Source of the DNA: Cyanophora paradoxa
Lineage: Eukaryota; Glaucocystophyceae; Cyanophorales; Cyanophoraceae
Length of the DNA: 64,000 bases
Direction: 5' to 3'
Assembly (NCBI GenBank): GCA_004431415.1
Contig: QPMI01000164.1
Coordinates: forward strand, 1-64,000
Shown here in pieces: positions 36,420 through 47,125 of the stretch. The position numbers and the translations under genes are program-made. The notes beneath the pieces are model-generated. The model saw only the letters and a program-made list of their open reading frames with translations, ran no database searches and was not told the DNA's origin. Position 1 is the first letter of the stretch. Each line of letters opens with the position of its first letter.

Positions 36420-39400
36420 TCAGCGCTGCAGGGCCGAGGAGACCATGCTGCGGAACTCTTCCACGCGGAACGGCTTGAGGAGGAACCCCGCCATGCCGGC
36501 GCGGGAGCAGCGCTCGCGGGTCGCCTCGTCGGCGTCCGCCGTGATCGCCACGACGAAGGGCCGCCGCCCGTTGAGGCTCCCCCCGCACGCGTCGCGGTCG
36601 GACAGCTGGAGAATGCGCTCGCACGCCTCGATCCCGCCCATGCGCGGCCTGCATGTTGTCAACAACGTCAGATCAAACGGGGAATCCATTGCAAAAGCGC
36701 TGCAGCGAGAAAATCCAAATTAAAAAAGACGGCGGACATGTTGATGTCGAGGAGGACGACGGCGTGGCGCCCGGCCTCCCACTTGGCGAGCGCCTCCTCG
36801 CCGTCGTCGGCGAAGTCTGCAGCGACGCCCATGCCGCCCAGCAGCCGCCCGATTACCATCCGGTTCATCTGCGGAGGGGGCGGTATTTTGAATTCAGTTC
36901 GATCGAACGTTCTAATCGCCGGCAATCCTCACGATCAAGAAAACGCAGGCTCACAGGATGGTCATCGGCAACGAGAATGGGATTGTATTTGTACGGCGGG
37001 TTCTGGCTCTGAGACTCGCGCCCGGCACCATCGGCAGAGATGCATGCCGGAATGTCGCGGGTGAGACGGCCAGCACTAGCCGATGCATATGGGCGCCTGC
37101 AGCTGCCCCTGTTAATTTCGATCACGTGTACAACCTGCTCTACCGCGGCCGGGGCCACGGCTGAAGCTGCGCCCGTCGGGGGCGAAAGCTGCAGCGCTAG
37201 CTGCGGAGTGAACGGCAGGTGCTGCGCGTGCGCCTGCTGCCCGCACCAGCTGACCGTCCGCCTAACTGGCGAGGCCGCGGCCCCGGCCGGGCTGCAGCTG
37301 AAGCTGATCGCACGTGGCAGCTGCAGCTGCATCGCTCCCGGCACCGCAACGCTAGCCGCGGAGACCGCCGACCGCCACGTCGACGCCTTGAGGAGCGTTC
37401 GCTCGACCCGCGAGTAGGTGAGCGGAGTGGAGAGGACGGCGCGGCCAGCGGCGGCAAGGCACGCGCTCGCCCGCAAGCTGCCCGCGATGAAGCCCGTGCT
37501 GTCGACGCCCATAGCTAAGCCCGTCACGGAAAGATTCGCCGAGTTGACGCTGGACCGACGGGAACCGAATTCGATCGCGAACCCTCCATGGCCACCCGAC
37601 GTCGACGCAATGGAAGAGCCGGCCGCGGATCCGGACGCGTATACGCAAGGCGAGACGGATCCTCGCGTGTCCTCGGCTTCGAATTCAGCGAGGTCCGAGA
37701 TGGACCTGTGCTCGGAAGCCGACTTGCAATTGTCTTCGAATTCCGATCGCGAGTCGCGGCGGATGCCATTGCGCTCGTGCGGGCAAAGGAATACGACCGC
37801 TGGCAGCCCGCTGCTGTCGAAGATATGCGTCAGAAACAAAAATGATTACAGTGCTAGTTGTTCCGCCGGTACCACGCGTACGGCGGGTCGACGTCTGGGG
37901 GTCACCTTGCCGGGAGGAATTGCTCGAGGAGTGCCAAGGCACTCTGCTCCGTTTCTTCAGCCTTCAGAAGCGAGCAGCAGGTCCGCAGTGGTACGATGAG
38001 GTAGTCGCAAGGGGCGCTCTCTCTGTCGCGATCGGAAGATGCCGCCGCCTGCTCCTCGCCAGGAGCCGGCAAAGCGACCATTTCGACAGAAAGGTGGTCG
38101 AGAATGTTGCGAAGCGCGGGGATGACCGCCGCCGACAGGCCCGGGTACAGGGCGGCGCGGCGCAGGTTCGAGCTGACGGGGGCGGCTGCCGTTGAGAGTT
38201 AGCTATAGATCTAGGTACGTGTTTCCGCGGATACATCTTCGAGTTCGTGAACGCAAGCGCGCACGTGCACGGGATGCTGTTGCGTTACGGGAGCTTGCCA
38301 GCGTCTGGTCTGCCATCCAGCCCAGCCGAACGCTAAAGGACACCTTCGTACCCACTCCAAGCTGCGGGAAATGAATAAAGAATCAAAGGTATGATCATGG
38401 GTACATGTACATGTGCATGTACAGAGGCATCTGACTCGCCTTGCTTGTGATACGGACTTCACCGTGCATCGCCTCGACGATCGCTTTCGCAATGCACAGG
38501 CCCTGTTCGATCATAAATTTGAGATGTTCGATGGTTTTATAATTATATAACATGCGCTGCAATTGATTATGATCACACACCAAACCAGTCCCCATGTTGC
38601 AATTGCGCTTCCCGTTCGAATCTCCGACCTTCACACGCTAGCGCTTAGAGCTTGCGGACAGTCCGCATTCGCGAGCTTGCGAACCTGCACAAAGGACGCA
38701 AAGAGGCGGCCAAGGTCCTCCTTGGCAATGCCGCAGCCCGTGTCCTCGACTTCGAACTGGCGAAGATTGTCCGGGACGGGAGTCAGAGCGCTAGCGGCCG
38801 GGCAGAAATCGCAAGAAAGCTCCCTAGGCCTGGACGAGAACCTCGAGCACCTCTAGCAGAGCACCGCATGCTGCAGAGGCCGGCCCGCCCTTGCCCATCC
38901 CGGCGTCATGCTGACAATCGCTTCAGAACGAATGCAAAGCCTGCATATGTAAAACCTGACGTCGACCCGCGATCGATATCGCTCACCGTTGCGTCTCCCT
39001 TCACTGCACGGCATCTGACGATCACGGCGCCCTTGTCCGTAAATTTCTGCGCGGAACAGCGTTAAGAAGCCCCCGCGGGCGGCCGATTGAGCTGATGTTT
39101 CACTGCTGACGCCTCATGATCACCAGCGCGTTGGACGTGAAGTTGTTGAGCACTTGCCGCAGCTTGGTCTCGTCTCCAACAGGGCGCCCGGATCCGAGGG
39201 CCTCGTCGACAGTCACCGAGCAGGCGAGCTGAGGCTCGAGTTAGGACCATGGCCAGCTGCAGCTGGAGCTGCAGCTCATGATCATGATCACATGTACACA
39301 GAGCTCACGTGGACGCCGACGTGGGCACGGGCGGACGAGGCCGACAAAGCGGCGTCGATGCACGCGCGGAGGCCGAACGGGGCGCTTCCGAGCTGGAGCT

Positions 39401-41712
39401 TTCCAGCTTCAATCTGGCTAGGAATATTACCAAACAGCAGGTCGAAGTTAAAATAAACAGCAAGGGAAGCTTCGAAGCGCGCGCGTACTGCGAACCTTAG
39501 CGAAATCGAGGGCATCGCCGATGAAGTCTAGCATGGACTGCCCCGAGAAGCAGATTCCGCTGGCGAGCTCGCGTTGGTCCTCCGTCAGCGGCCGCGACTC
39601 GAGGAGGAGCTGAGTTCCCGCGATGAGGCCGTGCAGCGGCGTGCGGAGCTCTGCACGCTGCCGTCAGAAGCACAAATCAAGCGCAGCAAATGGCGAGAAT
39701 ATGAGAGGCGAGCGCGCCGTGGGATGTGTAGGAGACCCAGGAGGATTTCGCCTGGCTCGCCGCCTCGGCCCTCCCCGCCTTCTCGTTCGCGTCGATCAGC
39801 GCCGCCCGGGCCGCGGCCTGCGCCGCCTCCGCCACGCGAGGGGCGGTCACGTCCTGCGCGGAGGCGTCCGATCGCGAGCGATCGTGAGCTCGGCTGATAG
39901 CCGAGGCCAATTGCAGAAGCCTTCGGGTATACGCGCACCCGCACGAGCCCGAGCCAGTTGGTGATCTTCCCGGTGGAGGGGCAGCGGACGGGCTGGAGGT
40001 GCACGTTCGCCACCCACGGCGTCCCGTCCCTCCTCCGCGCGGCAAACTCGAGCTCCTCGCTGCAGCAGAGTCAGAGAAAATCGCCTTGATCTAAAAATGG
40101 ATTGTATGTATACATATACATGTGCCGCGCGCGCACCATCGCCCAGCGGTCAAAGCAGCGACCAGGTCTGAGTGCGTCTTGCTCCCGGCCTGGACGCAGC
40201 CCAGGATGGGGCACAGCATCCCAACGACCTGACGAAGGCAACCGTAATTAGCAAGGCATGGCAGCCGCAAGTGCAGTACCTCGTGGAAACGGAATCCGGT
40301 CAGGCGTTCGTAGCTCGCATTCCTGATCGTGATTATAAGATCCAGAATTCGAAGCGCAGCGCTCGCGATCAGGGAGCTCGAGACCCTCGCTCACCCGTAG
40401 ATGAGCTTGTTGCCCTCCTCGTTCGCAATAGCCACGCCTTCGTGCGTCGAATCGAGGGCGCTGCAGGCGTGATCATGATCACAGTTACACCCAAAGTATA
40501 TCAATATTAATATTGCACACCTGAGGACTGTGCGCGGAACGTCTCCGGATCCCCGCCAGAGTGCGGATTCGCGAGAGCGATCTCGCCGAGCCCACCGAAG
40601 CGCTGCGGGGGTCTGGTTTACTCGTGCGAGAAACAAACAGCAGAGTTATTGAAAAACAAGCTTAAGATTTTTACCTTCAGCGTTGCTGATCTGTGCTTGC
40701 GCGATGGGAGTTCCGGGTGTGGTGTGAGCGATCAATTATAATATATAGCTGCAGCTGCAGCTGCAGGACGTTAACGAGCAGGCGGACCGCGCTGGCGGCG
40801 GCCCGGATGAACACCCGAGCAGAGGCGTCGAAACACGAACTCGCGCTCCGGACGCCCTCCGCGGAGACACGGATCGTCGCGCTTTTACTGAAACGATTTG
40901 CTTCGTGTTAGAAAACAAAGGATCAACAGAATCTAGAGTACATTCGACACAGTATTTGATTTTAGCGCACCCGTTGCAGACCGCCGAGGCTGTCAACGAA
41001 TGGAGGACAGTTAACGTTGCCGTCGACGTCGGTGTCGCAGGCGAGCTGGCTCGCGATATCGATGGACGCATATGCGGTCGGATCGTGATTGGCCCTCCGC
41101 AGAAGCAAAGGGGGTGCGGTCCGCCGCCGGTCTTGCGGCTGTGTACCACGTCGCTGCTCCAGCTCCGATTGCCCGTCGTCGACGCGTCCTCCAGATGGAC
41201 GGTGACGCGGACACCGGGAGAGGCGCGCGGCCCTCCGAAGGCAGCCTCAACCAGGGCGCCGTACAGGGACGGCTCGGCAGCCGAGTCCGTTGACAGCGCC
41301 AGGTTGTATTCGAAGTCACAATCCGCGAAAGCCTTGCAATTGGCTCCGCAGGCGTGCGCATGCACACGTCCGACTGTACATGTGCATGTGTCTTTCGCGG
41401 CCGGCGAATTCGAAGCAGCCGGACTGGCGGGCCCGCGGCCGCTGCCGCTGCCTTGACCGGCTCCGAGAGCGTGGAGTCGGCCCAGGACCGCCATCCGCAC
41501 CGCAGCAACGTCCTCGCATCCGCGGTCGTCGCAATTGCAAGGGTTGCGCGGGGCGCCGTCCGTACGCGTGGCACCGCCGCCGTTCTCTTGCTGTAGTTGC
41601 GACGGATCGATATCGCGAGCCTTCGGCTTCCACGCGCGCTCGCCCCCCACGGGCACGGCGGCGCCCGCGATGGACTCCGCGAGTGCCTCAAAGGTGAGAT
41701 GGTCGACCTCCA
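36420..41712 (-). CDS. Hybrid histidine kinase with PAS/LOV-like sensor and C-terminal receiver
   Basis: Phosphorelay sensor kinase in many exons. The N-terminal part from MEVDHLTFEALAESIAG (41,712) is unrecognised. PAS: ALDSTHEGVAIANEEGNKL, NASYERLTGFRFHE, VVGMLCPILGCVQAG, then RRRDGTPWVANVHLQPV. H box: SYTSHELRTPLHGL (about 39,640-39,720), the histidine codon followed by a 67-bp GC-AG intron. ATPase: N box ETKLRQVLNNFTSNAL joined to KFTDKGAVIV, G1 box FEVEDTGCGIAKEDLG, G2 box GTGL joined to GLCIAKAIVEAMHGEV. Next comes a region about 38,170-37,350 that resembles a degenerate receiver plus linker (LYPGLSAAVIPALRNILDHL). The C-terminal receiver is canonical: ILVADDHP, VVLLDINMPRMGG (phospho-Asp), VVAITAD and FLLKPF, TAG at 36,420. 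Upstream exons beyond 41,712 are possible. Probably soluble; no membrane segment seen. Confidence 0.88.
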
Positions 41713-41869
41713 TCGCGCCGTCCGCACGCTCTCGCTTTTCACTGAGAGTCAGGCATGCGCGCAGCTGCGTTTTCTGAAGTTCGATATCGATATCGATGCT
41801 CGTTTGGTTAATGCGGACATGTACTACGGTACTATACTATGATATACGTACGTATATGTATGCCGTTCT

Positions 41870-43800
41870 AAATTACCGTACGTGGCTGCGCGGGGCGGTA
41901 ATTCTAGGGGGTAATTTTAATTTGTTTTGTTTTTGGTTAATTACAGTCTCTAGCTATAGACACCAGCACTGCGCATGCGGGGGCTGCCCAGCTGCGGCTG
42001 CACTGCAAGCCTTGAAGGTGCACAGCCGCGGCCGCACATGCATGTACAGGCCCCAGGGGCAAAGTAATATTACCTGGATATAATTATAAAATAGTAACTT
42101 GTAAGCTCCGGACGGTCCGGGCCGTACTACGGTATACGTACTTAATCATTGAATGTTTGCTCCGAGCCTCCGAGGCGCGGCGCTCATATTCGAAACGTGC
42201 CCCTTCGACCCCCTTGTGGTAACACTGGTAAGACAGTGTAGGCTGTGTAGCCTAGTATATATAGTCTGCAGTGACTCTGCACTGACTCTGCACTGACTCT
42301 GCACTGACTCTGTAATTTTTTTGGGTTGCTGTAGCGTGTGGACTCCGGGAGCTTATCATGATCGAGCAATATAATATTGATTGAATCCGCAATATTAATG
42401 CCATACTAGCTATAGGCTATAGCTACAGGTTAGCCAAAAACTACGGTAGCTAGAACATCTTCGTGCTGACTCAGTGACGTCGACGGCGCTGGCGCCGCGG
42501 CGGTCGTCACGACGTGATCACCGGGTACTACGGTATGCTGATTATGATAATGATGATTCCGCGTGCGCCCGGCCCTTAAGCTTTAGAAAGACGTCGACAG
42601 TTCAACTTCAAAGACTCCCTTTAAATTTGGTTTCTCAGACTTACTAAGCTACTCCGAGCCTCGGAGCCTTCGACTCTACAATGAGAGTCTACATCTCCAA
42701 TATTACCTGGATATAATTATAAAATAGTAACTTGTAAGCTCCGGACGGTCCGGGCCGTACTACGGTATACGTACTTAATCATTGAATGTTTGCTCCGAGC
42801 CTCCGAGGCGCTCATATTCGAAACGTGCCCCTTCGACCCCCTTGTGGTAACACTGGTAAGACAGTGTAGGCTGTGTAGCCTAGTAGTCTCAGAGTCTGCA
42901 GTGACTCTGCACTGACTCTGCAGTGACTCTGCACTGACTCAGTGACTCTGTAATTACCGTACGTGGCCGGCTGCGCGGGGCGGTAATTCTAGGGGGTAAT
43001 TTTAATTTGTTTTGTTTTTGGTTAATTACAGTCTCTAGCTATAGACACCAGCACTGCGCATGCGGGGGCTGCCCAGCTGCGGCTGCACTGCAAGCCTTGA
43101 AGGTGCACAGCCGCGGCCGCACATATGCATGCATGTACAGGCCCCAGGGGCAAAGTAATATTACCTGGATATAATTATAAAATAGTAACTTGTAAGCTCC
43201 GGACGGTCCGGGCCGTACTACGGTATACGTACTTAATCATTGAATGTTTGCTCCGAGCCTCCGAGGCGCGGCGCTCATATTCGAAACGTGCCCCTTCGAC
43301 CCCCTTGTGGTAACACTGGTAAGACAGTATAGCACTGTGTAGGCTGTGTAGCCTACTAGGCTAGTATATATAGTCTGCAGTGACTCTGCACTGACTCTGC
43401 ACTGACTCTGCACTGACTCTGTAATTTTTTTGGGTGGCTCAGCGGCTGTAGCGTGTGGACTCCGGGAGCTTATCATGATCGAGCAATATAATATTGATTG
43501 AATCCGCAATATTAATGCCATACTAGCTATAGGCTATAGCTACAGGTTCAACGGTTAGCCAAAAACTACGGTAGCTAGAACATCTTCGTGCTGACGTCGA
43601 CGGCGCTGGCGCCGCGGCGGTCGTCACGACGTGATCACCGGGTACTACGGTATGCTGATTATGATAATGATGATTCCGCGTGCGCCCTTAAGCTTTAGAA
43701 AGACGTCGACAGTTCAACTTCAAAGACTCCCTTTAAATTTGGTTTCTCAGACTTACTAAGCTACTCCGAGCCTCGGAGCCTTCGACTCTACATCTCCGAG
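41870..43800. repeat. Triplicated non-coding block (A full, B partial, C full)
   Basis: Block A (41,871-42,698), block B (42,699-42,951, middle part only) and block C (42,952-43,797) are near-identical, starting at AATTACCGTACGTGG in A and C and at AATATTACCTGG in B. Each contains a short array of ACTGACTCTGC. Copies differ mainly by 4-13 bp insertions, several of them palindromic (see findings). No stable reading frame; GC is lower than in the gene block. A transposon-derived unit is plausible but no terminal repeats were found. Confidence 0.9.
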
Positions 43801-44432
43801 GGGGGTCGCGAATCATTGACCGCCATCCAATGATCAGTTGCAATTGCAATTACGTGATTGCAATCCACTTGAATCCAGGCCCGCCGCCTGCGGCCGCTGG
43901 CCGGCGCGCGCCCGCGCGCGCTATAGGCTATAGCTAGCGCTGCTTGGATAAATTTTAGTGTGTTTATCGAAAATTGTATAAACACAGGGATTGTTCCTAC
44001 GAACTATATATCGGAAACGGATTGCGCGTGCGCGCACAGGTGCGCATGCCAGCGCTAGCTGCTGCCGCAGTGCCAGCCTGCCACTAGCTGCCTGCCACTG
44101 GCTGCCAGGGCTCAGCGGCGCCGGCTGAGCTGCAGCCTCAGGGCCGCCGGGCCTGCAGCATGCAGAGAGTCCGTCACGTGCACGCGGCGGTCACGAACGT
44201 ACGATAAGGTACGAAATACCGTAGTAAACGGGAATCTTAATTAGCTTAGGCCCAAGCCTTGAAGTAGGCCTAGGGGAACCGTACCGTTAACGTTGAACAT
44301 GAACGTCTACTAAGTATCATAGTATATACCGGTACTAGATCTACGCACGTGCACTGTTCACGTTCAACGGTTACGCACGAATTCTATATATAACTTTCAA
44401 GTTTAGTGTAACTTAGTAAGCACAAGATGATA

Positions 44433-44563
44433 CTGTAAACGTATACGTAGGAAAGTTCGTCGAGACTTAATTTCGACAAAACCCGAGTATCAAATATTCG
44501 TCAAAGCGAGGGTCTGACAGATAGACGAAATAAAGACGCTGTCGAAGATTTCTACGTTTACAG
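44433..44563. mobile_element. Small TA-flanked inverted-repeat element (MITE-like, 131 bp)
   Basis: The left end TA-CTGTAAACGTA and right end TACGTTTACAG-TA are inverted repeats, each next to a TA dinucleotide, as in Tc1/mariner-type insertions. The left arm continues GTATACGTAGGAAA against TTTCTACGT on the right, so the left arm carries an extra TACGTA palindrome. No coding capacity. Confidence 0.5.
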
Positions 44564-44683
44564 TATTCTGGCCAGTGGTCCAGACCGTCCAGTGAATCAC
44601 ACAGATTCACACTGACCGTCGGACACTGTAGTACTGTACGACGTGTGTACGTATACATGTCTGTGACTTCCGGCCCAAGTTCC

Positions 44684-45600
44684 GGGTACGTATATCCCCG
44701 TTTCGAGCACGCGCGGCGCCACGTGCATGCGCACGCGTAGGCTGCGTAGCCGAGCGCATGCGCTGATGATGCGCATATTGCGACGGTGACGCGCTAGCGC
44801 TCCGGGACCCGGCTTTCAAAGTTTGCCAGCCTGGCCCAGTGGCAGTCCCGAGTCCGCGGACTGTGCGCCGCACTGCGGCAGCCTGCGCCGGCCCTGCGGC
44901 CCTGCGCAATGCGCATGCGCGCGCGATCATCGGATCGAGGTTTTTTCCGGATATATCACCCTTGAAATGTTTGTTCCGAAGTTCCGAGAACTTCGAATTC
45001 GAAATTCCGACGGTTCCTGCGAAAGGGTCCCAGGATTGTACTATCTTGTAGTATCATTGTATACGTAGGGGCAATCGACTCTGATTCTCTGAAGCGGGAG
45101 TCTGAGAGGCCCAGACTGAGGGACGCACGTTTGTATTACCATTGTTCAAGTGTCGAGCCATTGTTCAAGTGTTGAGCCATTGTTCAAGTGTTGAGACTCT
45201 CGAACTCGAGAGCCTGATGACTCAGTGATGCCATGATGAGGGACGTCGACGCAACTTCACGCCGTGACAGTGCACGTGACGCAAGTTTTATAATTACGAT
45301 CGACAAATCCTAGGCCTGCAGAGGAGTGACAGCTGCAGGACACAGGATTGTTCCGAACCGCGAGCGACTAGTACGTCGCGTCGTCGACTACTACCCGGTA
45401 GTAAGCCTTGCAATTGAAGCTTGCGGGCATTGCGGCCCAACTTGGCAACTGTCGGTCCGACGGTCATTCACGAATCATTTGGCCATGAATTCGACAGGGG
45501 AACAACTGGCTGCCAAGTTCTGGCAAGTTGTGCCAAGTTGGCAACTTGGCAACCGAGTCCGAAGTTCTCCGAACTTCGGAAGTTACTCCGAACTAGTACT
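44684..45600 (+). repeat. Dispersed diverged repeat, copy 1
   Basis: Shares ordered blocks with 52,369-53,560: TATATCCCCGTTTCGAGC followed by GGCGCCACGTG; GCGAAAGGGTCCC with GATTGTA; CACGTTTGTATTACC with CCATTGTTC; CCGACGGTCAT; and GAAGTTCTCCGAAC. Spacing and sequence between blocks have diverged. Confidence 0.55.
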
Positions 45601-45687
45601 TCAAGACTCCGGAGCAGTGATGGCGTCATGACCGGACTCCCCCTGGAGGTTGCAGCCGTCGCAGCGGTGGGTCGCGTCTTCAAGGCT

Positions 45688-46122
45688 TCAAGGAGGCGGG
45701 GCCCAGGCGCAGGACCAGGCGGGGCCACGGAGCGAGCTGCGTGACGGCGGCGCGCCAGGCTGCGGCAGGAGGGAGCGCGCCTCGGCGTCGAGGGCCTCGG
45801 CGTCGGCGTCGGCGTCGGCTGCCTCGCCGACCAGCGCGGCGAACCGCTCCTGGACGGCGCGCTGCTCGGAGCGGACGGCCTCGTGCTGCGAGAGGGCCCT
45901 GTCCAGGACGCCCAAGGCGGCGCGGGCGCGCGACCCGGCCGCGGCGACGGCCGCGCGGGCGGCGGAGAGGCGGGCCTCGGCCTCCCGGAGCCGCGCGGCG
46001 GCCGCCTCGCCGCCGCGGCCCAGGAGGTGCGCCGTCCACGCACGGCGCGCCTCGAGCTCGATGGCGCGGGCGCGGACCGCGGAAGGGGAGTAGCAGGGGG
46101 CTCGAGGGGGCGACATCGACAT
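45688..46122 (-). CDS. Small Ala/Arg-rich coiled-coil protein
   Basis: Single open exon of 144 codons from MSMSPPRAPCYSPSAV. The middle is continuous predicted helix (ARLREAEARLSAARAAVAAA, RALSQHEAVRSEQRAVQERF), ending LRGPAWSCAWAPPP. The frame extends upstream to an ATG at 46,197, but that stretch (PPPKKPRRSG) would overlap the glutaredoxin-like start, so I prefer the inner start. No family recognised; possibly a cytoskeletal or organellar accessory protein. Confidence 0.45.
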   Translation of the reverse strand: MSMSPPRAPCYSPSAVRARAIELEARRAWTAHLLGRGGEAAAARLREAEARLSAARAAVAAAGSRARAALGVLDRALSQHEAVRSEQRAVQERFAALVGEAADADADAEALDAEARSLLPQPGAPPSRSSLRGPAWSCAWAPPP

Positions 46123-46167
46123 CGGTAGCGCGCGCCCCGATCGGCGGGGTTTTTTGGGGGGTGGGCG

Positions 46168-46174
46168 TATAAAA
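46168..46174 (+). promoter_or_regulatory. TATA-box-like element
   Basis: TATAAAA stands out in a G/C-rich surround. It lies 14 bp before the ATG at 46,188, closer than the usual ~30 bp from TATA to transcript start. Either the forward transcript starts at a later ATG or the element is coincidental. On the reverse strand it lies about 45 bp upstream of the coiled-coil start. Confidence 0.4.
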
Positions 46175-46187
46175 GAGAAGCCCCCCG

Positions 46188-46457
46188 ATGGACGCAACCG
46201 CCTTGCCCGCCGCCGCCACCGCCCCCGCCCCCGTGATCTACGTCAGCAAGTCCTGCCCTTACTACCACACCGCAATGGAGGAGATCGCCGCGCACCCGGC
46301 GGCCCGGCAGCGCATCGCGCAGGTCGTGGAGGCGTCGGAGGCCCCCGGCGCGGCCGCGCAGGCCGGAGCTCGAGTCGACGGTTTCCCGACGATCGTGCAA
46401 GGGCCCCAGCGATTCTCGGGCCTCTTTCAGGTCCGCGACTGGATGGCTGGGAAGTGA
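46188..46457 (+). CDS. Glutaredoxin-like thiol oxidoreductase (CPYY)
   Basis: Single exon of 89 codons. After a short Ala/Pro N-terminus, VIYVSKSCPYYHTAMEEI supplies beta strand plus CxxY active site at about residues 16-33 and GFPTIV supplies the cis-proline segment. GLFQVRDWMAGK ends the chain. Length and order fit a minimal thioredoxin-fold protein of the glutaredoxin kind, although the second active-site position is Tyr (CPYY), so a monothiol mechanism is likely if active. Divergent from the coiled-coil gene. Function inferred from motif only. Confidence 0.6.
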   Translation: MDATALPAAATAPAPVIYVSKSCPYYHTAMEEIAAHPAARQRIAQVVEASEAPGAAAQAGARVDGFPTIVQGPQRFSGLFQVRDWMAGK

Positions 46458-46668
46458 AGGATCGCGAGTTGCAAGCTGATTGGCCCACGCCCTTCGAGCT
46501 GCAGCTGTGTTTCGTGTAAAATTCAGAACGTTAACGCGGGCATGCACAGCCACATTTTGTTGCGCGGGGAAGAAGGGGAAGGAGCGGGGCTGACCGGCCG
46601 CGGGCGGGCCGAGCTAGAATTGGCCTGCCTCTCAAGAGCCGCCGGAGGCGCAGCCAGCGCTCGGCGGC

Positions 46669-46693
46669 ATGGACGCAAAGAGGCTGCTTGAAT

Positions 46694-46725
<32 letters not shown>

Positions 46726-47094
46726 CTTCACGTGTTCGGCGGGGGAGACGGGGGGCTCTTTGTTGCTTGGGACGTCCGAGGCCTGAGCTCGGCGCTCGTA
46801 TCGGGCCTGCAGCAGGCCGCCGCAATTGCTGCGGTGGAAGAGGCCGCTCGCGATCGTGTCCCCGAGGCCGTCCCGGCGCGGGCGTACCACCTGCGGCACC
46901 TGATCATCACCATCACCTTAAGATGCATTCATACCCGGGCCCGTGATATCGACCCGCTGACGGTTCACGGGAGGCGCATGGCGGGGCGGGAAGCGATCAG
47001 CATGCCGATGTCCACCGAGGCCCCCCGGCCCTCCCCTCCCCCCCCCCCCCCCCCCCCCCTCCCTCCCCCCAGGCCAGCCCGTTTTACAGCTTGA
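46669..47094 (+). CDS. Uncertain open frame with poly-Gly and helical stretch
   Basis: Frame from MDAKRLLEW through about 30 consecutive G into SSALVSGLQQAAAIAAVEEA and RVPEAVPARAYHLRHL. The helical stretch could be an exon of a small gene whose intron contains the G tract. The 3' part runs into a C tract at about 47,040 and looks non-coding. No family recognised. Confidence 0.25.
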
Positions 47095-47125
47095 AGCCCG
47101 TTACGCCTTCCGTAGGTATTCGCAG

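Larger units (their letters stand above)
43801..45640. other. Gene-free interval rich in palindromes
   Basis: No coding evidence. Short palindromes dominate (for example GCTATAGGCTATAGC at about 43,921). It contains one small TA-flanked inverted-repeat element and one copy of a dispersed repeat, listed separately. Tandem copies of CCATTGTTCAAGTG-type sequence occur at about 45,140-45,200. Confidence 0.5.

Noticed and set aside
41870-43800. CRISPR-like spaced repeats
   Set aside because: The repeated ACTGACTCTGC units are contiguous, without unique spacers, and the window is eukaryotic nuclear DNA.
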